Part shown: one piece after another, positions 16,998 to 24,969 of the stretch
Position numbering within the stretch: the stretch's first letter is position 1
How the letters are laid out: every line of letters begins with the position of its first letter
From: Alphaproteobacteria bacterium
GTDB taxonomy: Bacteria; Pseudomonadota; Alphaproteobacteria; Sphingomonadales; Sphingomonadaceae
Length of the DNA: 44,253 nucleotides
NCBI GenBank assembly: GCA_030430365.1
Contig: JAUIFP010000019.1
Location: forward strand, 1 to 44,253
Direction: 5' to 3'
Position numbers and translations under genes: made by a program
Notes under the pieces: generated by a model
The model's input: only the letters and a program-made list of their open reading frames with translations
Database searches by the model: none
Told to the model about the DNA's origin: nothing

Positions 16998-17543
16998 TCA
17001 ATGCTTCTGCTGTGCCATGCGGTCGACCCAGGCAATGCCGATGGCCGACGCGATAAATGCCATATGGATGATCGTCTGCCACATCACGCCTTCGCTGGTA
17101 ACCCGTCCCGTGGGAGTGCCCAGCGCGCCCGCCTCAATAAAAGTGCGTAGCAGATGGATGGAGGAGATGCCGATGATCGCCATCGCCAGCTTGATCTTCA
17201 GCACGCCCGAATTGACGTGGCTCAGCCATTCGGGATTGTCGGGATGCCGTTCCAGCCGCAGCCGGGAAACGAAGGTCTCATACCCGCCGACGATCACCAT
17301 CACCAGCAAGTTGGAGATCATCACCACGTCGATCAGGCCGAGCACGACCAGCATGATCTGCTGTTCGGTAAAGTCGAAGGAATGGACGACGAGATGCGTC
17401 AGCTCCTTCAGGAACAGCACCACATAAACGCACTGCGCCACGATCAGTCCGACATAGAGCGGCAATTGCAGCCAGCGCGAGCTGAAGATGATCAGCGGGA
17501 GCGGTCTGAGCCGCAGAGGTGTCTCGATCGGTTCGGAAGCCAT
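16998..17543 (-). CDS. UPF0114 (YqhA/TIGR00645-like) membrane protein
   Basis: The 181-residue protein (ATG at 17543 chosen; an in-frame start 9 codons earlier is possible) carries four hydrophobic segments: about 18-43, 55-85, 115-140 and 150-172. The pattern with [61 protein letters not shown] and the final [16 protein letters not shown] matches the UPF0114 family of inner-membrane proteins, whose function is unknown to me. It ends one base before the gatB start, so it is co-transcribed and probably coupled with gatB, although no functional link to tRNA amidation is known. Confidence 0.85.
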   Translation of the reverse strand: MASEPIETPLRLRPLPLIIFSSRWLQLPLYVGLIVAQCVYVVLFLKELTHLVVHSFDFTEQQIMLVVLGLIDVVMISNLLVMVIVGGYETFVSRLRLERHPDNPEWLSHVNSGVLKIKLAMAIIGISSIHLLRTFIEAGALGTPTGRVTSEGVMWQTIIHMAFIASAIGIAWVDRMAQQKH

Positions 17544-17691
17544 ACCAGTCAACAATTCTCTGACAAACACTACTGATGTCGAAGCCGGACACGGCCTCCG
17601 CTCCGCCCTGAAGGCGCCAGTCGCTTATTGTCAAACTGTTTTCCGGCCGCGCTGTCCAAGTGAGCCTGGCGGCCGCCTGTCGCCGGTCGGT

Positions 17692-18723
17692 TTAGTCCGC
17701 AAACACCAGGGCCGCAGCCAGGGCAGACGTCATCGTCCCCGAGTGCTTTGCAGACCACGACCATTTCTTTTGCTTGGCCGCAGCCTGGCCAGAGGCAGAG
17801 AAATATTGGTCGACCAGCGCTTCCACCTGCCTTTCCGTGTTGGCGTAATCGATGCCATGCACGGTTTGGTTCGGCGTGGCTTCCAGCCCCGAAATCGAAA
17901 TGCCGTAATCCGCTTCCAGCCTTCCCAGCTTGGCCTTGTCTTTCGCCAGCTCGCTGAGCGAGAAAGCGAACGTCTTGGAACGCGTATTGCTGAGATAGCT
18001 CGTGAGCCAGGAAAGGTAGAAAAGGCCGTAGACCTTATCCAGGGGAAGCCGTGCAGCGAAGAGCCGGCCCAGACGCAGGAAAGTGATGCTCGACCTGGCG
18101 GGCACCCGCTGAAAGATCAGCCGGGCAGGCTTCGTCCGCCAAGGCGATGCAAGCCTGTCGACGATCGGCGCCAAGGGTTTCGAGAGAAGCAGTTGGGCGA
18201 TCGTGGCGGGCACGAAATAGAAATTGTCGCGTCCCCAGCCATAGGAACGGAACTGCTCGCGCGGATCGCGCCACAGATAGATGTGCTGTCCTTCGAACGC
18301 ACTGTCCCATGACTTATGCTGGATGCCCGATCGGCAAAAACCGAAGAAGGGAATCTGGTCGTTGGCCTCCGCCACGCGGGCAGCGGCCAGCAAATATTCG
18401 ACAGTGTCCTCGCTGGCATCGTTATAGACGTCGTGAAAGGACGAAGCAGGATCGAAGAATTCGCTTATCGGGCGTCCGGTCAGCTCGTCTTTTTCCTGGA
18501 ATGCCGCAATCAGCGGATCCTTGAACTGCGGATGACGCATCTTCTGGCGAAGCTGCGCCCTTTCCTTTCCAGTCATCGAAATGGTCGAGGCTTTCAGAAT
18601 CACCTCGTGGCAAGGCTCGTAATAGAGCTTGTATCGCGGCGATTCATGAAATTGCTTCGCCAGATATGTGCTTCCCGTTCGCCACATGGAATTTGCGACG
18701 ACGGCCTTATGAGCCTGTTGCAT
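17692..18723 (-). CDS. Sulfotransferase-like protein
   Basis: The 343-residue protein begins with a PAPS-binding-type P-loop, NSMWRTGSTYLAKQF (11-25), and has a second block, YLWRDPREQFRSYG (about 168-181), that resembles the 3'-phosphate-binding motif (R-D-P-x-x-x-x-x-S) of sulfotransferases. These enzymes move sulfate from PAPS to carbohydrate, lipid or peptide acceptors; the acceptor here is unknown. No signal peptide or membrane segment is visible, so it is cytoplasmic. Base use looks visibly less GC-rich than the flanking gat genes, and it lies between gatA and the UPF0114-gatB pair on the same strand with gaps of over 120 bases on both sides, suggesting later insertion. ATG start. Confidence 0.75.
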   Translation of the reverse strand: MQQAHKAVVANSMWRTGSTYLAKQFHESPRYKLYYEPCHEVILKASTISMTGKERAQLRQKMRHPQFKDPLIAAFQEKDELTGRPISEFFDPASSFHDVYNDASEDTVEYLLAAARVAEANDQIPFFGFCRSGIQHKSWDSAFEGQHIYLWRDPREQFRSYGWGRDNFYFVPATIAQLLLSKPLAPIVDRLASPWRTKPARLIFQRVPARSSITFLRLGRLFAARLPLDKVYGLFYLSWLTSYLSNTRSKTFAFSLSELAKDKAKLGRLEADYGISISGLEATPNQTVHGIDYANTERQVEALVDQYFSASGQAAAKQKKWSWSAKHSGTMTSALAAALVFAD

Positions 18724-18850
18724 TTTGCGCCCCGCCTCGGCTGTTTTTCCGTAGGTGTTAGGGGGAGACTAGCGGAGGAGGCGCATTACTCAAGGCAGGC
18801 AATTGCGTGGCCTGTCCCGAATCTGGACTATCAATCAAAGCCTTGGAAGC

Positions 18851-20335
18851 TCACCACCATTTGTCTGGCTTGGCCGTGAAACCGGCGCGCTGTTCTAGGG
18901 CAAGGCCCGCATTGAGCACGCCCTGCTCGTCAAACGCATTGCCGATCAGCTGCAGGCCCATGGGGAGCCCATCGCCATTGAGACCGGCAGGCACGGACAT
19001 GGCGGGCAGCCCGGCAAGGCTGGCCGGGACCGAGAACACGTCGTTCAGATACATGGCCAGCGGATCGTCGACCTTGTCGCCAAGCGGGAAACTGGCCGTC
19101 GGCGTGGTCGGCGCCAGGATCACGTCGCACTCGGTGAAGGCGTTTTTGAAATCGTGGCTGATCAACGTGCGGACCTTCTGCGCCTGCGTGTAATAGGCAT
19201 CGTAGAAACCGGCGGACAGCACATAGGTGCCGATCAGGATGCGGCGCTTGACCTCGTCCCCGAAACCTTCCGCGCGGGTGGCCGCATACATGTCCTGCAA
19301 GCCGGCCCCATCGGGCAGATCGCGCAGGCCGTAGCGCACGCCGTCATAGCGCGCGAGGTTGGACGAAGCCTCCGCCGGGGCGATGATGTAATAGGCGGGC
19401 AGCGCATATTTGGTGTGCGGCAGGCTGATCTCGACGATCTCGGCCCCGGCATCCTTCATCCAGGCGATGCCGTCTTCCCAGCTCTTCACCACGTCCTGAT
19501 CCATGCCGTCCATGCGGTATTCACGCGGGATGCCCACGCGCTTGCCGTTCATGTCCGCATTCAGCCCCGCTTCCCATTCGGGAACCGGCATATCCAGGCT
19601 GGTCGCGTCCTTGGGATCGAACCCGGCCATCGCTTCCAGCATTATCGCACAGTCGCGCACGTCATGCGCCATCGGCCCCGCCTGATCGAGCGAACTGGCA
19701 AACGCCACCACGCCCCAGCGGCTGCAGCGCCCATAGGTCGGCTTGATACCGGTGATGCCGGTGAAGGCAGCGGGCTGGCGGATCGATCCGCCGGTATCCG
19801 TGCCGGTTGCCGCCGGAGCGAGCCGCGCCGCGACCGCCGCGCTGGAGCCGCCCGAACTTCCGCCCGGTGCCAGGGCCGCATTGCCGCCATCGTTGCGCCG
19901 CCAGGGCGATACCACATTGCCGAAATAGGAAGTCTCGTTGGAAGAGCCCATCGCGAACTGATCGAGATTGAGCTTGCCGAGCATGCCCGCACCGGCCTTC
20001 CACAGATTGGCCGAAACCGTGCTTTCATATTCGGGCTTGAAGCCTTCCAGAATATGCGAAGCGGCAGTGGTCTGCACGCCATGCGTGGCGAACAGGTCCT
20101 TCATGCCGATCGGCACGCCCGCCATCTTGCCCAGCGGCTTGCCCGCGGCGCGGTCCGCATCCACGGCATCGGCTGCTTCCAGCGCCTTTTCCGGCGTGGT
20201 GACGATGAAGGCATTGAGTTCGCCGGCAGCGGCGACATTGGCGTTGAACGCTTCGGCCACTTCGCGCGCGGAAAATTCGCCGCCCGCGACGCCTTCGCGG
20301 ATCGCCGCGACGCCCAGTTCGGTCAAATTGGCCAT
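18851..20335 (-). CDS. gatA: Aspartyl/glutamyl-tRNA amidotransferase subunit A
   Basis: GatA is the amidase subunit that releases ammonia from glutamine for GatB. The 494 residues contain the amidase-signature Ser-cisSer-Lys triad: K79 in [10 protein letters not shown], the cis-Ser in [14 protein letters not shown] (about 157-170) and the nucleophile S184 in [12 protein letters not shown]. The length is normal and the C-terminus ([22 protein letters not shown]) is typical. The start ATG overlaps the gatC stop by one base (TAATG), so gatC and gatA are translationally coupled. Confidence 0.97.
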   Translation of the reverse strand: MANLTELGVAAIREGVAGGEFSAREVAEAFNANVAAAGELNAFIVTTPEKALEAADAVDADRAAGKPLGKMAGVPIGMKDLFATHGVQTTAASHILEGFKPEYESTVSANLWKAGAGMLGKLNLDQFAMGSSNETSYFGNVVSPWRRNDGGNAALAPGGSSGGSSAAVAARLAPAATGTDTGGSIRQPAAFTGITGIKPTYGRCSRWGVVAFASSLDQAGPMAHDVRDCAIMLEAMAGFDPKDATSLDMPVPEWEAGLNADMNGKRVGIPREYRMDGMDQDVVKSWEDGIAWMKDAGAEIVEISLPHTKYALPAYYIIAPAEASSNLARYDGVRYGLRDLPDGAGLQDMYAATRAEGFGDEVKRRILIGTYVLSAGFYDAYYTQAQKVRTLISHDFKNAFTECDVILAPTTPTASFPLGDKVDDPLAMYLNDVFSVPASLAGLPAMSVPAGLNGDGLPMGLQLIGNAFDEQGVLNAGLALEQRAGFTAKPDKWW

Positions 20336-20637
20336 TATTCGATAACCTTCGGCACACCGAAGAAGCCATGTTCGGCCGCCGGCGCATTGGATAGAACCTG
20401 ATCGCGCTTTCCGCCTGCGGTCAGCGGATCGGCATCCACGACATCGTCGCGAAGCCGCAGCGTATTGGGAATCACGGCGGTCATGGGTTCGACGCCGGTC
20501 ACATCCACTTCGCCCAGCTGTTCCACCCAGGTGAGGATATTGTTGAGCTCGGGCGCCATCCGGTCGAGCTCCTCATCGCTCATCTTGATGCGCGCCAGCG
20601 AGGCGATCTTGGCGACAGTGGCCTTATCAACGGACAT
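20335..20637 (-). CDS. gatC: Aspartyl/glutamyl-tRNA amidotransferase subunit C
   Basis: GatC is the small belt subunit that holds GatA and GatB together. The 100-residue protein has the family pattern [20 protein letters not shown] at the N-terminus, [22 protein letters not shown] in the middle and the C-terminal [15 protein letters not shown] use the ATG at 20637, giving the standard MSVDKATV start. A TTG three codons earlier is in frame, and another ATG at 20653 lies out of frame in a duplicated copy of the same start sequence. GGAAGGG lies about 12 bases before the outer ATG and so about 28 from this one. It is the first gene of gatCA. Confidence 0.95.
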   Translation of the reverse strand: MSVDKATVAKIASLARIKMSDEELDRMAPELNNILTWVEQLGEVDVTGVEPMTAVIPNTLRLRDDVVDADPLTAGGKRDQVLSNAPAAEHGFFGVPKVIE

Positions 20638-20653
20638 AGGCGTCAACGGACAT
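20627..20653. repeat. Duplicated gatC start sequence (11-base direct repeat, period 16)
   Basis: TCAACGGACAT occurs at 20627-20637 and again at 20643-20653; on the coding strand this is ATGTCCGTTGA twice, 16 bases apart. The outer copy opens a frame reading MSVDAYVR and stops at TGA (20629-20627), inside the fourth codon of gatC. The out-of-frame period means that the outer ATG cannot make GatC. Confidence 0.85.
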
Positions 20654-20737
20654 GGCAGCCCGGTTCCCTTCCAGAAATCAAAACGATTGGCCGCGCGCTA
20701 GCAGCCGGTGAATGGCCCTTCAAGCAGTGCAATGGCC

Positions 20738-21271
20738 CTATTGCGCAGGCGGCGCCCCCTGCCCGCCCTGTTGCTGCTGCAACATCTGCATCATCTGCTG
20801 TTGCTGCATCATCTGCATCACTTCCGCTTCGGTATGATGTTCCAGCAGATCGACCTCGAAGACGAGATCGGAATTGGGCGGGATCGGCCCGCCGCCCTGT
20901 TCGCCATAGGCCTGATCTGACGGGATGTTGATCCGGTAGGATCCGCCGACCTGCATCGCCTGCAGCGCGGTGGAGAAGCCGGGCACCACGCGGTTGACCT
21001 GCATTGGCGTGGCTTCGCCCTGATCGAACACGGTGCCGTCAGTCAGCGAACCGGTATAGTTCACCAGCACGTAGTCGGCCGGCCCGGGATTGAGCCCCTT
21101 GCCTTCTTTCAGCGTCACCATGGTGACCCCGTCGGCCAGCCGCTGGACATTCGGCGCCGCGGCCCAGGCCACGGCTGCGCCGACAAGCACCAGTGCGACT
21201 ACACCCAGCCACAGCTTGGTGAGCGATCCCTTGCGGATCGGCTGGAGGGGAACACGAGTAACTTCGGCCAT
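20738..21271 (-). CDS. FKBP-type peptidyl-prolyl isomerase with Gln/Met-rich tail
   Basis: A membrane-anchored proline isomerase assisting folding outside the cytoplasm. The start is taken at ATG 21271 (MAEVTRVPLQ), giving 177 residues; an in-frame extension would run back through the rpsU terminator. One hydrophobic anchor lies at about 19-38. The FKBP domain (about 55-145) has GPADYVLVNYTGSLTDGTVFDQG, VVPGFSTALQAMQVGGSYRINIPS and YGEQGGGPIPPNSDLVFEVDLLE, the standard family blocks. The last 35 residues are dominated by Gln and Met, then GGQGAPPAQ. Its leader overlaps the terminator of rpsU, so it likely needs its own promoter or read-through. Confidence 0.92.
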   Translation of the reverse strand: MAEVTRVPLQPIRKGSLTKLWLGVVALVLVGAAVAWAAAPNVQRLADGVTMVTLKEGKGLNPGPADYVLVNYTGSLTDGTVFDQGEATPMQVNRVVPGFSTALQAMQVGGSYRINIPSDQAYGEQGGGPIPPNSDLVFEVDLLEHHTEAEVMQMMQQQQMMQMLQQQQGGQGAPPAQ

Positions 21272-21292
21272 GACAGATCCTGAAATGCAAAA

Positions 21293-21314
21293 GGGCGCGG
21301 ATTGCGCCGCGCCC
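21293..21314 (-). terminator. Rho-independent terminator of rpsU
   Basis: GGGCGCGG (21293-21300) and CCGCGCCC (21307-21314) form an 8-bp stem with a 6-base loop; on the minus strand it is followed by TTTTGCATTTC. It lies about 50 bases after the rpsU stop and only 22 bases before the FKBP start codon. Confidence 0.75.
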
Positions 21315-21366
21315 TGATGGCTCAACTATGCTGCGTGTTCAAGCGCTCTCGCGCAGAACCGGCGTC

Positions 21367-21573
21367 TTACTTGATACCGTCGCGCTCCATCCGCTTGCGC
21401 TCCAGCTTGCGGGCGCGGCGGACGGCAGCGGCCTTTTCACGGGCACGCTTCTCGCTCGGCTTCTCGTAATGACGGCGCAGCTTCATTTCGCGATAGACGC
21501 CTTCGCGCTGCAGCTTCTTCTTGAGCGCGCGGAGGGCCTGGTCGACATTGTTATCGCGAACCATAATCTGCAT
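21367..21573 (-). CDS. rpsU: 30S ribosomal protein S21
   Basis: The 68-residue, strongly basic protein matches bS21: [20 protein letters not shown] at the start, then [19 protein letters not shown] and a long Arg/Lys/Ala helix. S21 binds the 30S platform near the anti-Shine-Dalgarno and supports initiation. I prefer the ATG at 21573; a start four codons earlier (MFEF) is possible but not usual. AGGTG lies about 12 bases before the chosen start. A terminator follows. It is divergent from crcB. Confidence 0.96.
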   Translation of the reverse strand: MQIMVRDNNVDQALRALKKKLQREGVYREMKLRRHYEKPSEKRAREKAAAVRRARKLERKRMERDGIK

Positions 21574-21781
21574 AAATTCAAACACCTACAGCAATCGGCC
21601 AGTGCCCGCGCCATGGCGGGATACGCCTGAAAAGAATCGACGAAAAATGCGCCGAATCCGTAAAGGATCGGCTCGAATGAGGCCGCTCCTAACCAAATCG
21701 GGGCAAAAAGGCAAGCAATTGCGCGCGCCGAACGCGCCGGGCGGCTTTCAACTTTGCTCGGCCGCGTTTAAGGCACAGCGC

Positions 21782-22192
21782 ATGACCATGCCCTCCCCCA
21801 TCACTGCCACCGCCTATGTCGCCCTTGGCGGCGGAGCAGGCGCCGTCCTGCGTTACCAGCTGGGCCGGACGATGACCCATTGGCTGGGGCCCAATATGGT
21901 CACCGCATTTCCCTGGGCAACCCTGACGGCCAATGTCCTGGGCAGCCTCGCCATGGGTCTGCTGGCAGGCTTCCTTGCCCGCCACGGCACGGCCAGCGGA
22001 GAGAGCTGGAGGCTGCTTCTGGGGGTCGGCCTGCTGGGCGGCTTCACCACATTTTCTTCTTTCAGCCTTGAAATGATGCTGCTGATCGAACGCGGGCAGC
22101 CCGCGCTGGCGACGACATATGCCGGCGTCTCCCTGCTGGCCGGTCTCTGCGCGCTCTATCTCGGTCTGATCGTCATGCGGATCGCAGGATGA
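21782..22192 (+). CDS. crcB: Fluoride efflux channel CrcB/Fluc
   Basis: CrcB/Fluc is a small dual-topology dimeric fluoride channel. The 136-residue protein (ATG 21782, with MTMPSPITATAYVALGGGAGAVLRYQLG) has four hydrophobic segments and the signature GGFTTFSSFSLE (about 82-93), which contains the Phe-box and TTFS sodium/fluoride site; PWATLTANVLGSLAMGLLAG provides the conserved Asn. The frame is open 87 codons further back but that extension is composed of unlikely residues. I looked for a fluoride riboswitch upstream and did not find its pattern. The stop overlaps the next gene by 4 bases. Confidence 0.92.
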   Translation: MTMPSPITATAYVALGGGAGAVLRYQLGRTMTHWLGPNMVTAFPWATLTANVLGSLAMGLLAGFLARHGTASGESWRLLLGVGLLGGFTTFSSFSLEMMLLIERGQPALATTYAGVSLLAGLCALYLGLIVMRIAG

Positions 22193-23382
22193 ATACACCC
22201 AAACCTTCCAGGCCGGGCGGGCCGCGCGCGAAATCGCCCAAGGCCAAACCTTCGGACGAAGTGCGCCAGTTCACCGTCGGCCCCGACGATGACGGGATCA
22301 GGCTGGACCGGTGGTTCAAACGCCATTTGCCGCAGATCGGTTTCGCCACGGTTTCCCGCTGGGCGCGTACCGGGCAGGTCCGAGTGGACGGCAAACGCGC
22401 CAAGCCGGAAGACCGGCTGAATGCCGGCCAGCAATTGCGTGTTCCGCCCGGTGGGGACAGTTCAGGCAAGCCCAAGCGCGAGGTCCGGCAGCTTTCTCCA
22501 GAAGAGATCGCCCGGGCCGAAGAGATGGTGATCCAGCAAGACCGCGCGGCGATCCTGCTCAACAAGCCGCCCGGCCTTGCCACGCAAGGCGGCACCAAGA
22601 CGACGCAGCATGTCGACGGGCTGCTGGATGCCTTCGTCCAGGACGACGAACCGCGCCCGCGCCTGGTCCACCGGCTGGACAAGGATACCAGCGGCGTCTT
22701 GCTGGTCGCCCGCACGCCGGGCAGCGCCGCCTATTTCTCCAAGCGCTTCTCCGGCCGCAGCGCCAAGAAGATCTATTGGGCGCTGGTGGTCGGCGTACCC
22801 GACATATTCGAAGGCACGATCGAAGCCCCGCTGGCCAAGCAGCCGGGTACGGGCGGCGAGAAGATGTGGGTGGACGAGGAGAAAGGCCAGCCGGCCAAGA
22901 CCCGCTACCGCGTGGTGGACCGTGCGGGAAAAAGCGCGGCCTGGGTGGAGCTGCAACCGCTGACCGGCCGCACGCACCAATTGCGCGTCCATATGGCCGC
23001 GATCGGCCATCCGATCGTGGGCGACGGAAAATATGGCGGACAAGATTCCTTCCTCACCGGCAGCGTCAGCCGCAAGATGCACTTGCATGCCAGGCGGCTG
23101 ATCATCGACCATCCCGACGGCGGCAAGATCGACGTGACGGCCGAATTACCCGAACATTTCGCGGCCAGCATGGAGCAGCTGGGCTTCGATCCGGCGCTGA
23201 GCGATGCGCAGCCCGATGACGGCCCTCCGCCCGCCAGCCGGGCCGTGAAGAAGCAGGCCGCCCGCCAGCATGCCAAGCAGGTCCGCAAGGACAAACGGGG
23301 TGAACGGCGCAAGCGCGGCAATCCGCAGCCTGGCAAGCCAGGGCGAGGACCCAAGCCAAAGCCGAAGCGGGGACGCAAATGA
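22189..23382 (+). CDS. RluA-family 23S rRNA pseudouridine synthase
   Basis: The 397-residue enzyme converts uridine to pseudouridine in 23S rRNA (RluC or RluD type). An S4 RNA-binding domain (about 35-90; GIRLDRWFKRHLPQIGFATVSRWARTG) precedes the catalytic domain with the motif HRLDKDTSGVLLVAR (catalytic Asp about 164) and the later LTGRTHQLRVHMAAIGHPIVGD block. The final 60 residues are a Lys/Arg/Gly/Pro-rich tail not needed for the fold, probably RNA-binding. The start overlaps crcB (ATGA) and the stop overlaps the following HAD gene the same way. Confidence 0.93.
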   Translation: MNTPKPSRPGGPRAKSPKAKPSDEVRQFTVGPDDDGIRLDRWFKRHLPQIGFATVSRWARTGQVRVDGKRAKPEDRLNAGQQLRVPPGGDSSGKPKREVRQLSPEEIARAEEMVIQQDRAAILLNKPPGLATQGGTKTTQHVDGLLDAFVQDDEPRPRLVHRLDKDTSGVLLVARTPGSAAYFSKRFSGRSAKKIYWALVVGVPDIFEGTIEAPLAKQPGTGGEKMWVDEEKGQPAKTRYRVVDRAGKSAAWVELQPLTGRTHQLRVHMAAIGHPIVGDGKYGGQDSFLTGSVSRKMHLHARRLIIDHPDGGKIDVTAELPEHFAASMEQLGFDPALSDAQPDDGPPPASRAVKKQAARQHAKQVRKDKRGERRKRGNPQPGKPGRGPKPKPKRGRK

Positions 23383-24032
23383 GCACGCGCCTGGCCGTGT
23401 TCGATTGCGACGGCACGCTGGTGGACGGTCAGGCCCATGTCTGCGCCGCCATGGAGCATGCATTTGCCGAGGCCGGCCTGCCCGCCCCTTCGCTGCACGA
23501 AATCCGGCGCGGCGTGGGGCTGAGCCTTCCCCTTGCAGTGCGCCGCCTCGCCCCGGAGGGAACGGCAGACCAGCACGCACTGGCCGTTGACCTCTACAAG
23601 CAATCCTTCCGCGATGCACGGGCGCGCGGCCTTGTCGACGAGCCGCTGTTTGACGGCATTGCCGCCTTGCTGGCGGATCTGCACGGCGCAGGTTGGTCCC
23701 TGGGCGTGGCCACCGGCAAGAGCGATCTGGGGCTGAAGAACTGCCTTGCCATTCATGGGCTCAGCGATCTTTTCTGCACCCTCCAGACAGCCGATCGCCA
23801 TCCGTCCAAGCCGCACCCCTCCATGATCGAGCAAGCGATGGCGGATTCGTTTGCCAGGCCGGAAAGCTGTGTGATGATCGGCGACACCACTTACGACATC
23901 GAAATGGCGCTGGCCGCCGGTGTCCGCGCGCTGGGCGTTGCCTGGGGCTATCACGATCCGGAGGAATTGCTGGCTGCCGGGGCGGAAGCGGTTGCGCAGG
24001 ACGCCGCGCATCTGCAGGAGCTGCTGGCATGA
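23379..24032 (+). CDS. HAD-family hydrolase, phosphoglycolate phosphatase-like
   Basis: The 217-residue protein has the full HAD set: motif I DCDGTLVD (about 9-16), motif II at ATGKSDLG (about 110-117), the lysine of motif III in HPSKPHPSM (about 143-151) and motif IV GDTTYDIEMA (about 168-177). An alpha-helical cap of type C1 lies after motif I, as in Gph-like phosphatases. Substrate unknown. It is coupled to both neighbours by 4-base ATGA overlaps, in a chain running from crcB to the ATP12 gene. Confidence 0.9.
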   Translation: MSTRLAVFDCDGTLVDGQAHVCAAMEHAFAEAGLPAPSLHEIRRGVGLSLPLAVRRLAPEGTADQHALAVDLYKQSFRDARARGLVDEPLFDGIAALLADLHGAGWSLGVATGKSDLGLKNCLAIHGLSDLFCTLQTADRHPSKPHPSMIEQAMADSFARPESCVMIGDTTYDIEMALAAGVRALGVAWGYHDPEELLAAGAEAVAQDAAHLQELLA

Positions 24033-24238
24033 CTGACGATCCCGCCTTTGGCCGCTACATGATGCTGAATCTGGTGCGCATCGCCGGCATGCTGATGGTG
24101 CTGGCAGGAGTGGCCATTCATTATGGCAAGATCGATCTGTCGCAGGTTTTTGCCTATGTTCTAGCGGGCGCCGGCCTGCTGGGCTTCTTCTACGTGCCGC
24201 GCCTTCTGGCGCGCAGATGGCGGACGCCCGAGAAATGA
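24029..24238 (+). CDS. Small two-helix membrane protein
   Basis: A 69-residue protein with an ATG that overlaps the HAD stop. Two hydrophobic segments (about 12-28 and 36-56) are separated by YGKIDLSQ; the C-terminus RLLARRWRTPEK is basic, which predicts both ends in the cytoplasm. I do not recognise a named family. Gene spacing is strong support: it begins and ends with 4-base ATGA overlaps, leaving no room for another reading frame, and its position directly before an ATP12-like gene could point to a respiratory-membrane role, but that is inference. Confidence 0.85.
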   Translation: MTDDPAFGRYMMLNLVRIAGMLMVLAGVAIHYGKIDLSQVFAYVLAGAGLLGFFYVPRLLARRWRTPEK

Positions 24239-24933
24239 AGCGTTTCTACGAAACGGTAACGGTCGAGCCGGGCGATAAGGGCTGGCATGTCGCGCTCGAT
24301 GGCCGGAAGATCAAGACGGCGCATGGCGCGCCGCAAGCGGTGCCAAGCCAGGCGCTGGCCAGCGCGATGGCGGAAGAATGGTCCGGCCAGGGCGAAGAGA
24401 TCGATACCGCGGCGTTCATCTTTCGCGATCTGGCCGATTTCGCGATCGATATTGCCGGGCCGAGGCGCGAAGAAACACTGGCCAGCATGCTCGCCTACGC
24501 GGAAACCGACACGCTCTGCTACCGCGCCGATCCCGACGAACCGCTCTTCGCCCGGCAGCAGGAATTGTGGGAGCCGCTGCTCCGCGACATGGAACAGCGC
24601 CACGATCTGCGCTTCGAACGGGTGAGCGGGATTATCCACCGCCCCCAGCCGCCCGAAACGCTCTCTGCGCTGCGCAGTGAACTGGAGCGGCAGGATCCCT
24701 TTGCACTGACTGCGGCGAACATGATGGCATCGCTTGCCGCTTCCCTGATTGTGGCCCTTGCCGCTCTGGAAGACGGCGCGGATGCGGAGGCTCTCTGGGC
24801 GATCGCCAATTGCGAGGAAGACTGGCAGGCGGAACTCTGGGGGTGGGACGCAGTCGCGGCGGACAAGCGCGCCACAAAACTGCAGGCTTTTGCCAAGGCA
24901 CTGGAATTCGCGCAGCTCGCCCGGGCGCGCTAG
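24235..24933 (+). CDS. ATP12-family F1-ATPase assembly chaperone
   Basis: ATP12 proteins assist assembly of the F1 alpha subunit in mitochondria; bacterial forms are found in alphaproteobacteria. The 232-residue product (ATG 24235, giving MKRFYETVTVEPGDKGWHVA) shows the family blocks VALDGRKIKTAHG, PSQALASAMAEEWSGQGEEID, AETDTLCYRADP and the C-terminal ANCEEDWQAELWGWD. An alternative start 6 codons earlier (MADAREM) would overlap the previous gene by 22 bases; the ATGA overlap used here repeats that of the other genes in the chain. Confidence 0.92.
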   Translation: MKRFYETVTVEPGDKGWHVALDGRKIKTAHGAPQAVPSQALASAMAEEWSGQGEEIDTAAFIFRDLADFAIDIAGPRREETLASMLAYAETDTLCYRADPDEPLFARQQELWEPLLRDMEQRHDLRFERVSGIIHRPQPPETLSALRSELERQDPFALTAANMMASLAASLIVALAALEDGADAEALWAIANCEEDWQAELWGWDAVAADKRATKLQAFAKALEFAQLARAR

Positions 24934-24969
24934 GCGCCCATGCCCGGCAAAGCATAGAACCGGCCGCCG

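Noticed and set aside
21586..21781. Possible fluoride riboswitch before crcB
   Set aside because: I could not find the GGNGAUGG and CUGAUG blocks of the crcB RNA motif in the leader.
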